A stretch of 64,000 nucleotides of DNA, from the NCBI GenBank assembly GCA_021371935.1, contig JAJFVF010000003.1, positions 42,118 through 106,117 on the forward strand, given 5' to 3'. Made by a program: the position numbers and the translations under genes. The DNA is from a bacterium. Its GTDB lineage: Bacteria > Armatimonadota > UBA5829. Each line of letters starts with the position of its first letter. Position 1 is the stretch's first letter. Under the pieces are notes generated by a model. It did no database searches. It was not told where the DNA came from and saw only the letters and a list, made by a program, of their open reading frames with translations. Positions 44,780-52,097 of the stretch are shown piece after piece.

Positions 44780-44944
44780 TTGATCTGAATGGTTCCTTTC
44801 AAATATTCGAAGTCAATCAACCCTTAGTCTAACCGCTTTCATTAAAAACCTCAATAAGGCAGTAATGAATTTTCCTGTTATCTCTTGCCCGATAGCGCTG
44901 GGTTGACATAAAATTAACAAGTAACACCAATCAGGAGGGGTTTT

Positions 44945-45793
44945 ATGAAACTCAATAAAGATAAAGCTGAGATTTTTGTCCCGGACGGCAAACCCATACA
45001 GGAAGCCGTTGCGCGCACAACCCATATGGGAATCTCAGCGCACCAGGACGATATCGAGATTATGGCATTCCACGGTGTGCTCGAATGCTTCGGCAAGGAC
45101 GATAAGTGGTTTATGGGTGTCGTCGTCACAAACGGCGCAGGCAGTCCGAGAGACGACTTATACGCAAACTACACAGACGAACAGATGCAGACTGTCAGAC
45201 GCCTCGAACAGAAAAAAGCCGCGTTTGTCGGTGAATATAGCGCACAGGCTCTGCTGGATTATAGCAGTGCTGAGGTGAAGGATTCCAAAAACCAGAACGT
45301 GGTCGATGACCTTAAGAAGATCTTTGAACTTGCAAAGCCGGAAGTCGTATATACTCACAACCTCGGCGACAAGCATGACACTCATGTGGCCACGACTATG
45401 CATATCGTCAGGGCAATCCGCGCGCTGCCAAAAGACGCAAGACCCAAAAAGCTTCTTGGCTGCGAAGTGTGGCGCGACCTGGACTGGATGAGTGACGAAG
45501 ACAAGATTCCTCTCAACGTGGAAGCCCATGAGAACATTGCATCCGCTGTGCTGGGTGTGCATGACTCACAGATCTGCGGCGGCAAGAGATATGACCTGGC
45601 TACACTCGGACGCAGGCGCGCTCATGCCACCTATTTTGCATCGCACGGCACAGACGCTTGCGCACTGCTCAACTTTGCAATGGACCTCACACCGCTTATC
45701 GAAGATGACTCGCTGGATGTCAACGAGTATCTGAAAGGATTCATAAGCAGGTTCCAGGGAGAAGTGACCGAACGAGTCGGGAAATTTGCTTGA
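44945..45793 (+). CDS. PIG-L/LmbE family deacetylase
   Basis: 282 residues, GGAGG six bases before the ATG. The family metal motif appears as AHQDD (33-37), with Gln where Pro is common, and HNLGDKHDTH later carries the second metal histidine cluster. PIG-L enzymes remove N-acetyl groups from amino sugars or related glycans. The carbohydrate neighbourhood supports that, but the substrate is unknown. Divergent from the GH2 gene. Confidence 0.85.
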   Translation: MKLNKDKAEIFVPDGKPIQEAVARTTHMGISAHQDDIEIMAFHGVLECFGKDDKWFMGVVVTNGAGSPRDDLYANYTDEQMQTVRRLEQKKAAFVGEYSAQALLDYSSAEVKDSKNQNVVDDLKKIFELAKPEVVYTHNLGDKHDTHVATTMHIVRAIRALPKDARPKKLLGCEVWRDLDWMSDEDKIPLNVEAHENIASAVLGVHDSQICGGKRYDLATLGRRRAHATYFASHGTDACALLNFAMDLTPLIEDDSLDVNEYLKGFISRFQGEVTERVGKFA

Positions 45794-45808
45794 TAACTTC
45801 TCATCTTT

Positions 45809-45878
45809 ATCACGAAAACACGAAAAGATGGAATCACGAGATCTTTTTTCTGGTTTCCTCTCTTCGTGTTTTCATGAT
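45809..45878. repeat. ATCACGAAAACACGAAA inverted repeat, copy 2
   Basis: Arms ATCACGAAAACACGAAA and TTCGTGTTTTCATGAT separated by about 38 bases, 15 bases after the deacetylase stop. Confidence 0.7.
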
Positions 45879-46003
45879 ATTGAATTCTCCGATTATGCAC
45901 ACCTCGTAGATCGTCAAAATCCTCCTCAATAAGCATCCACGCCATACACTCACCGTTTTCAGGGTATCCCTAATGGAGATCAACTACTTGAGGAGGTCCG
46001 GTT

Positions 46004-46282
46004 ATGGTTCCCGAAGTCAGAAAGTGTGACGTAAGCCAGTGTTTTTATAACAAAGACAGTGAGTGCTGCGCCCGTGGGATATTGATCGGCAGCAATGAGC
46101 CTGTATGCGAGACATTTATGGCCTCTCAGCAGCGCACAAAACACCAGGGACAAGCGTCGGTAGGTGCGTGCCATATAGAAAACTGCCTGTATAATCAGTC
46201 CATGAGCTGTAATGCCTGCGGTGATATAGAGATCATATTTTCTAACAATCAGGCGTGGTGTAATACATTTGCGTCTAAATAA
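46004..46282 (+). CDS. Tandem DUF1540 protein
   Basis: 92 residues, GAGGAGG before the ATG. It consists of two DUF1540 units, CDVSQCFYNKDSECCARGI..CETF and CHIENCLYNQSMSCNACGD..CNTF, each with four conserved cysteines (nine in total with the extras). DUF1540 is a short cysteine-rich motif, usually in spore or stress proteins; its ligand is not known, zinc is likely. Single-unit members are common, so the duplication is mildly unusual. A strong terminator follows. Confidence 0.85.
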   Translation: MVPEVRKCDVSQCFYNKDSECCARGILIGSNEPVCETFMASQQRTKHQGQASVGACHIENCLYNQSMSCNACGDIEIIFSNNQAWCNTFASK

Positions 46283-46294
46283 AGCCCGGTCGCA

Positions 46295-46332
46295 TTTCAG
46301 GTGCTGCACCGGCTTATGGACAGCACCTGAAA
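46295..46332. terminator. Bidirectional terminator-like hairpin
   Basis: Perfect 12-base arms TTTCAGGTGCTG / CAGCACCTGAAA between the convergent genes ending at 46282 and 46334. Confidence 0.8.
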
Positions 46333-46333
46333 C

Positions 46334-48082
46334 TCAACAATTCAGCCGGCTTAATATCTCCTCAGCTTCTTGATTGCCGACATGCTCTCTTGCCCGGATA
46401 ACGGACATGCCGACTACTGGTGGGTAAGCAATATCGTTCTTCATTCGCGGCTCGACATACTCGATCACATCAAAGACCAGACGGCAGGCGTCATCATAAT
46501 CCATGCCTGTAAGATTGGAGACATATCGGACCGCGCGGTCGATCAGTTTCAGGTTGGACGGAACTACATAGATCATACAATTGCCCATCACACGCCCAAG
46601 ACGGACCATTATGCACGTCGAGAGCGCATTTAGCAGCATCTTCACTCCAACCCTTTTTATCCCCTTAAGCAGGAACTCATTACCTATCGAGGGCAACTTG
46701 ACTGACGGCATGCATGCAGAACACTCGCATGCGCAAATGCGGCCTATCCTGATACCCGACTCGGCTACCGACTGAAAAGACTCATCGCCGTCGTCCAGGA
46801 CAAATACGGCTGCATCGCCGGGACCTAGAGGACGCAAATCTATGCCGTCCTGACCTATCCTGAACCTGTAAATCTCGCTTAGTGATATGCGCTTGATGAC
46901 CTCATACCGGTGCGCACAATCCTCATCTCCAACCATTTCACGCACCTGATCCTCAGACCACTCCACCGCGCGGGGAGTGCGCTTTAGGAGTCTATGCCAG
47001 GCGTCCCCAGTGGTCATGGCCGGAGTGAACAGAAATGCCCATGAGTCGGATGCATCGGAGTCGTCCCACTTTTTGAACGGCGGAATGCAGAAGGTGGGTG
47101 AGCGCTCGGTGGTATCCGTAAGGACATCTATCGCCAGATTATCGGCGAAGTAATTCACCTTGCCGCCTGCGCGATATACCGATTCTTCCATCTCGACCAA
47201 ATTTGCAAGCTGATGAAGAAAATGCTCGGAGCGGAGGGCTTTGTGCATTTTCTCCAGTGATTCCAGAAACTGCTGGGGAATTGTCCCATCGCCCAAACCC
47301 TGTAAGTTGCGCACTACTATCTCAAGGATGGTGAGCAGGACGCATAATTGAATAGTTGTCGCCTGCATGCGGGTCGAACCTGTGATAGCCATCGGACCGG
47401 TCGTAAGATTGATCTTTTCAATCCGGGGATCGTCTATGATCTCGCGCGAACGCTCGACATGCTTTCGCAGGAGTTCATCGGGGTTGTTATATACGAAATA
47501 GACCTTTGCGCCGCTTTCCAGAGCCTGCCAGGCAGTGCCGATGACCCATGAGGTCTCGCCGCCCTCGGTAATGGCAAAAACGACATCATTCTTTCCCACT
47601 CCGACATCCGCAATCTGACGCCTGCCGAACTCCGTGATGTCCTCGAAACCCTCCACAGACTTTATCAGGGCGAAGTCGCCGCCCGCCATGAGGCTGATCG
47701 TGCGGTCACGCCACTGTGAATCCCTGCCTTGCCAGAAGTCACGCCAGATAGAGTCCAGCAATATACTCAGCCTGCCTGTAGCGCCGCAGCCTGTGAAGAA
47801 GATACGTCCGCCTGCGCGCAGTGCATTCGTTACTACATCAGCTATCTCATACGAGCGGCCGGACTGCGCCCCCTGGCGGTACTTCGCGACTACATCATCA
47901 TCAACCTGGAAGAGCAGATCGAGTGCAGATGCAATGTCGTTTTGAGCCACTTCGCTCAGGTGCGCGGTGATCGGATGAGATGACTCGGTCACAAGCTCAC
48001 CCAGCCTGAACTGGCCGCTTATCTTGAGAAATTCCTCAGCACGGGCATGAGCCGAATCACTTATAGTCAACCTGTTTTCCAC
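46334..48082 (-). CDS. Double-length SIS-domain protein, MurQ/GKRP-like
   Basis: 582 residues, about twice MurQ. Two SIS domains: first with FFTGCGATGRLS, FAITEGGETSWVIGTAWQAL and LTTGPMAITGSTRMQ; second with KGIKRVGVKMLLNALSTCIM, split, and VRLGRVMGNCMIYVVPSN. This resembles glucokinase regulatory proteins and MurNAc-6-phosphate etherases. The catalytic Glu pattern of MurQ is kept only partly (EGGETSW in domain 1). A sugar-phosphate binding role is likely; whether it is an etherase or a regulator is open. The start is a GTG with AGGG before it. Confidence 0.75.
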   Translation of the reverse strand: MENRLTISDSAHARAEEFLKISGQFRLGELVTESSHPITAHLSEVAQNDIASALDLLFQVDDDVVAKYRQGAQSGRSYEIADVVTNALRAGGRIFFTGCGATGRLSILLDSIWRDFWQGRDSQWRDRTISLMAGGDFALIKSVEGFEDITEFGRRQIADVGVGKNDVVFAITEGGETSWVIGTAWQALESGAKVYFVYNNPDELLRKHVERSREIIDDPRIEKINLTTGPMAITGSTRMQATTIQLCVLLTILEIVVRNLQGLGDGTIPQQFLESLEKMHKALRSEHFLHQLANLVEMEESVYRAGGKVNYFADNLAIDVLTDTTERSPTFCIPPFKKWDDSDASDSWAFLFTPAMTTGDAWHRLLKRTPRAVEWSEDQVREMVGDEDCAHRYEVIKRISLSEIYRFRIGQDGIDLRPLGPGDAAVFVLDDGDESFQSVAESGIRIGRICACECSACMPSVKLPSIGNEFLLKGIKRVGVKMLLNALSTCIMVRLGRVMGNCMIYVVPSNLKLIDRAVRYVSNLTGMDYDDACRLVFDVIEYVEPRMKNDIAYPPVVGMSVIRAREHVGNQEAEEILSRLNC

Positions 48083-48298
48083 TGAATCCCTGCCACAATT
48101 ATACTCGTTACTCTATCTAAAAGTATACGTTGACAAACCTTGGGAAACAAGAATACTCTCTTTACAACGTCCGGTTTACAGCAGATTCTTCAAATTCGCT
48201 CGGAATGACTGTGTTTGATCAGAATGCATAAAACATAAACGTTTGTAGCATTTCAATCGGTTAAATAATCAATACAAAATACTAAATATAAAATTAGA
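48083..48298. other. Gap between SIS-domain and PII genes
   Basis: Contains the CAGATTCTTC..GGAATGAC repeat at 48176-48210 and an AT-rich AATAATCAATACAAAATAC repeat at 48265-48295. Similar AT-rich strings appear at 14465-14500, 14636-14660 and 62028-62059. No gene seen. Confidence 0.55.
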
Positions 48299-48327
48299 AA
48301 GGCTCACGCTATAGAGCATGAGCCTTG
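48290..48327 (-). terminator. Terminator of the PII gene
   Basis: Arms AAGGCTCA..GC and GC..TGAGCCTT, followed on the minus strand by TTTCTAATTTTA. Confidence 0.8.
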
Positions 48328-48364
48328 CATAATATAATATTCCGGCCAACTGTATACACAGCGT

Positions 48365-48706
48365 CTATCGCACTGCTGCTTCACCCATTTCACGAGTTCG
48401 TATTCGCATTGCATTGTCGACTTTGTATACGAATATCTTGCCGTCACCGATCTCACCGGTTCCAGCCGCATCCGCTATGGCCTTCATTACGTCATCGGCC
48501 ATATCGTCCATCACAACAGTCTCGATCTTGACCTTGTCCAGCAGACTGACCACATATTCCTGGCCGCGATAGTGCTGGGTCCGGCCTCTCTGCTTGCCAC
48601 TGCCCATAACATGGGATACAGTGACACCCATCAGCCCCAAATCGTCAAGAGCAGCCTTTACCTCGTCAAGTTTGTTCGGTCTTATTATCGCTTCGATTTT
48701 TGTCAT
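48365..48706 (-). CDS. glnK: P-II nitrogen regulatory protein
   Basis: 113 residues, the standard PII length. The T-loop RGRTQHYRGQEYVVSLLDK has Y51, the uridylylation tyrosine, so it may be modified, though a uridylyltransferase is not in view. The B-loop is TGEIGDGKIFVY. By family it senses ATP/ADP and 2-oxoglutarate and, in GlnK form, plugs the ammonium channel. It lies 14 bases after the amt gene, which supports the GlnK assignment. Confidence 0.93.
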   Translation of the reverse strand: MTKIEAIIRPNKLDEVKAALDDLGLMGVTVSHVMGSGKQRGRTQHYRGQEYVVSLLDKVKIETVVMDDMADDVMKAIADAAGTGEIGDGKIFVYKVDNAMRIRTREMGEAAVR

Positions 48707-48720
48707 ATCAATACCCTCTC

Positions 48721-50229
48721 TTACCTCATCTCGAATTCAGGATATGCCAACACTCCGGTCTCAGGCATATCCAGGCCGGCAAGCTCGTCCTCCTTGCTTA
48801 CGCGCATCGGAACAATATAGTTCATAATCTTGAAGTATATGAAACTAAACCCGAATGCCCATACAAGAAGCGTGGCTACCGCAATTAGTTGAACAGTCAG
48901 TTGGTGCATTCCGCCACCATGGAAAAGACCGGTAATGCCGTTGAAAGTGCCATCCGCAAATAGACCGACACTGATGACGCCGAACAGACCACAAGCACCG
49001 TGCACCGAAACAGCACCAACCGGATCGTCCACATGAATCTTGTCGATAAACGCTACACTTAAGCACACCAGAATACCTGCGAGTCCACCTATAATACAGG
49101 AATCCACACAATTGACAAATGCACACGGAGCAGTAATCGCGACCAGTCCGGCCAGCATGCCGTTCGCACCCATTGTCGGGTCGGGCTTGCCGCACTTGAA
49201 AAGCATATAGATCACGGCAGTTGCCAAGCCAAAAGCAGATGCAAGCATTGTGTTGGTGGCGACCATCGCGAACCTCAGGTTGTTACCACCCGATGCACCG
49301 AGTGTGCTGCCGGGGTTGAAACCGAACCAGCCAAAAGCCAGAATGAGTGTGCCGAGAATAGCCATCGGAATGTGATGGCCCGGTATGGCATTCGCACTGC
49401 CGTCTCTGTTAAACTTACCGATCCTCGGACCGAGCACAATGGCACCTGCAAGTCCACAGAGTCCGCCGACCGCATGGACGACACCCGAGCCTGCAAAATC
49501 ACAGTAGCCAAGCTTCATCAGCCAGCCGCCGCCCCATGCCCAGTTTCCATATAGCGGGTAAAGTATCATCGACATAAAGAAACCGTAGGCAAGAAATGAT
49601 CTCAATTTCCATCGTTCGGCCAAAGCTCCGGTCGGAATGGTGCAGGCCGTGTCCATAAAGACCATCTGGAACAAGAACAAAGCCGCCACAGCCAAGTCAT
49701 AATAACTACCCGTCAAAAAGAAACCAGCGGTCCCGATTATGCCCCAGCCGTGAATAGTAAGTTCGTGGCCTGCGGTCAGTGCGGGACTTCCACCAAGATT
49801 ACCTATCGGACCAGCATTGCCATACATAAATGCAAAACCGCATACAAAGAACCCTATTATACCTATCGCATACACCGCAAAGTTCATAAACATAGTATGC
49901 GCGGCATTTTTGGCTCTCGTAAAACCAGTCTCTACCAGCGCGAATCCTGCCTGCATGAACATAACCAGAAAACCGGCCACCAGCGTCCAGGTAAAGTTAA
50001 TAGCGACCTTGTTTTGTCCCACAACATCTGCGAGTTTTGACGCAAAAGGTTCAGATGTTGTGGCAGTCTTCAGATCGTCGGCGCTGGGAGCACCGCCCGT
50101 TGCGTCGATTACGTCTTGGGCGGTCCCTGTTTTGGAGCCGTCAACATCTGCCATCGCTACTACACACGAGACCATCGATATTGCCATACATAGCAGAATA
50201 ATAATTGCATACAACCTGACTCTACACAT
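48721..50229 (-). CDS. amt: Ammonium transporter
   Basis: 502 residues from the ATG at 50229, preceded by GAGGAG; an earlier TTG would overlap that box. A signal-like segment (YAIIILLCMAISMVSCVVAMA) and an extra 70-residue N-terminal extension precede 11 membrane segments. Conserved elements include GFALVETGFTRAKNAAH, ALAERWKLRSFLAYGFFM and AVSVHGACGLFGVISVGLFA; His pairs of the conduction pore are in GSGVVHAVGGLCG and VSVHGACG. Transports ammonium; regulated by the PII protein downstream. Confidence 0.95.
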   Translation of the reverse strand: MCRVRLYAIIILLCMAISMVSCVVAMADVDGSKTGTAQDVIDATGGAPSADDLKTATTSEPFASKLADVVGQNKVAINFTWTLVAGFLVMFMQAGFALVETGFTRAKNAAHTMFMNFAVYAIGIIGFFVCGFAFMYGNAGPIGNLGGSPALTAGHELTIHGWGIIGTAGFFLTGSYYDLAVAALFLFQMVFMDTACTIPTGALAERWKLRSFLAYGFFMSMILYPLYGNWAWGGGWLMKLGYCDFAGSGVVHAVGGLCGLAGAIVLGPRIGKFNRDGSANAIPGHHIPMAILGTLILAFGWFGFNPGSTLGASGGNNLRFAMVATNTMLASAFGLATAVIYMLFKCGKPDPTMGANGMLAGLVAITAPCAFVNCVDSCIIGGLAGILVCLSVAFIDKIHVDDPVGAVSVHGACGLFGVISVGLFADGTFNGITGLFHGGGMHQLTVQLIAVATLLVWAFGFSFIYFKIMNYIVPMRVSKEDELAGLDMPETGVLAYPEFEMR

Positions 50230-50289
50230 GTTTCTCCTCAATAGTGTCTATGGGCCGGCAATATCGCACGGCCCACAAGACTGACTTTT

Positions 50290-51033
50290 TTAAAATGCAG
50301 AAGATATTGTCAGCCCGGCTATGAAATTGTTCTCATCGACACCATTAGCGGAGAGAGCGTCTTTCAGGTCGCTGTTGACTACGGTAGAATAGGTCACAGA
50401 AGGCGTGATCTTCATCTTGCCGCTCTCAAAAGGCATGCTGACACCCAAAACAAGGTCTACCAAACCAGTCTTGTCGGCGCCATAGAAATAAAAGTCATTG
50501 TAGCCCGACGATGCAAAACCGAGTTTGGCAGAAAGACTCATGGAGTTGCCGCCCTTCATTGCATAGTCATAGCTCGTGCTCAGCGCGCCATAGAGACCCT
50601 TTGCCTCGTCAAAATCGTAGTTCAAAGCAAGCGAAATCGGCAGCTTGCTCCCAAGAGGGGTGTTGAAGAACAGTTCCTGGGTGCTTGGGTATGTCGTGTT
50701 TGGGAAAGCATAATATATGTATCCCGCTGACATCGATTTCCATGCATAAGTGAGCGTGTAGTCTTCCTCGGTGAAATTCCCTGAATTGCCGCTTATGTTG
50801 GTAGTGTCCATACTGGCCCAGAAATTAAAACTCAAACCGCTGGGATTTGAAATGGTGATGGACGGCTGAAACGCCGGATCGGGGTTCGGAACGGTTCCAC
50901 GCCACACGTATTTGCTAACATAAGCAAGATCAACATTTGTCGATAAGCCCTCCTGAGCATAAGCCGCACATCCGGCCATCAACAATAGGCACATCCCCGC
51001 AGTCAGATACCTCCGCAATCCTCTTGTCCTCAT
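50290..51033 (-). CDS. TorF-like outer-membrane beta-barrel porin
   Basis: 247 residues, GGAGGAG before the ATG. Signal peptide 1-26 (CAAYAQ). The start of the mature protein, VDLAYVSKYVWRG, is the TorF/Gcw_chp signature; alternating strands follow and the chain ends in Phe, as outer-membrane barrels do. It is upstream of amt on the same strand, 60 bases apart, so it may supply a route for ammonium or another small solute. This is the best evidence in the window for an outer membrane. Confidence 0.85.
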   Translation of the reverse strand: MRTRGLRRYLTAGMCLLLMAGCAAYAQEGLSTNVDLAYVSKYVWRGTVPNPDPAFQPSITISNPSGLSFNFWASMDTTNISGNSGNFTEEDYTLTYAWKSMSAGYIYYAFPNTTYPSTQELFFNTPLGSKLPISLALNYDFDEAKGLYGALSTSYDYAMKGGNSMSLSAKLGFASSGYNDFYFYGADKTGLVDLVLGVSMPFESGKMKITPSVTYSTVVNSDLKDALSANGVDENNFIAGLTISSAF

Positions 51034-51178
51034 TTGTCAGTCTCCTCCAATCTATACGTTAGAAGTAAGAAGTTAGTGGTTAGAACCCTAACCATTGCTT
51101 AATTAGAGTATACGGTTGGGTTATTTCGAGAGTGTTAAGCGGGAATTAACGTAACGTATCCGTGGTATTGCAGCTTGT

Positions 51179-51880
51179 TTACGAGTTTTGCGGTTTTCGA
51201 CCAGTGAGGAGCTTGCGGGTGAGCTTACGTATGCTCTCTCCGACTATGCGCGCAGGCACTTCAAATGGAAGCGGGATAGCCAGATCGGCTTTGTCTTTGT
51301 CAGTAAGCAATTCGGGCGATAAGCGCTGTTTTATGCGCAGCACGGCATTGTTGTCGGCCAAAACGAACTGATTGAACAGCCATCTGGTAAATGGATTGAT
51401 ACCGCGGCCTCTGTACACACATGCGGCAAAATCGACTACATACGGCCTGCCGTCGTCACCAAGCATTACGTTGCCGCGGCTGCGCAGGTCGCAGTGGGCT
51501 ATGCCTCGTGAGTGCATATTGTTAACCACCTCGACAAGCTCGGCATAGAACTCATTTGTGAGGACTCCCTGAGAGACATGTTCGAGGCTGGTTCCTGAAA
51601 TATGCTCCATGGCGAGGGAATATTTGTCCATCCGTCCTACAAGCTGAGGAATGCCCTCGACACCAAGCAAATTACGCATGGCGCCGAACTCACGTCGGAT
51701 CAATATCGGCCCAACTATTTTGCGAAACAGAAAGTCGCTGCCCTTGAAATCCTTGACAGCTACTTTATTGCCGTCAATATCGACCACACGCAGGTCAGGC
51801 CGAGTGCCACCGGCGGTGCGGTAATAGTCGACTGTGTTTTCCTCGATCAGTTTTCTATCGAGTCTAGGGAGTTTGGTCAT
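51179..51880 (-). CDS. RIO/LPS-kinase-like serine/threonine kinase
   Basis: 233 residues from the ATG at 51880 (AGGT nine bases upstream; an ATG nine bases earlier is also possible). VAVKDFKG holds the ATP lysine; HCDLRSRGNVML is the catalytic loop with Asp and Asn; VVDFAACV replaces DFG with DFA. Lacks the usual large activation segment, as in RIO and 3-deoxy-manno-octulosonate kinases. Substrate unknown; a lipopolysaccharide-core kinase would fit a diderm. It lies alone. Confidence 0.78.
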   Translation of the reverse strand: MTKLPRLDRKLIEENTVDYYRTAGGTRPDLRVVDIDGNKVAVKDFKGSDFLFRKIVGPILIRREFGAMRNLLGVEGIPQLVGRMDKYSLAMEHISGTSLEHVSQGVLTNEFYAELVEVVNNMHSRGIAHCDLRSRGNVMLGDDGRPYVVDFAACVYRGRGINPFTRWLFNQFVLADNNAVLRIKQRLSPELLTDKDKADLAIPLPFEVPARIVGESIRKLTRKLLTGRKPQNS

Positions 51881-52097
51881 TTGATACATACCTATAATAT
51901 TGTAACAGGACGTGCGGGACGATAACAACAATTACCCGCCAATATCTGATCTGTAATGTATTGCCGGACGAAGCATTTGCGACAGAAGTTGTTGACCAAT
52001 CCCATATTGAACGGCAAATGCTTCATCCCTACACGCCGAGCATACCTGTGTGCATTTTATATTGCATTGATGCCTGAGGCTGCAGTAAAATGACCGT

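Noticed and set aside
44900..44944. TTGACA before the PIG-L gene as a promoter
   Set aside because: No acceptable -10 box at 16-18 bases; left out of the feature list.
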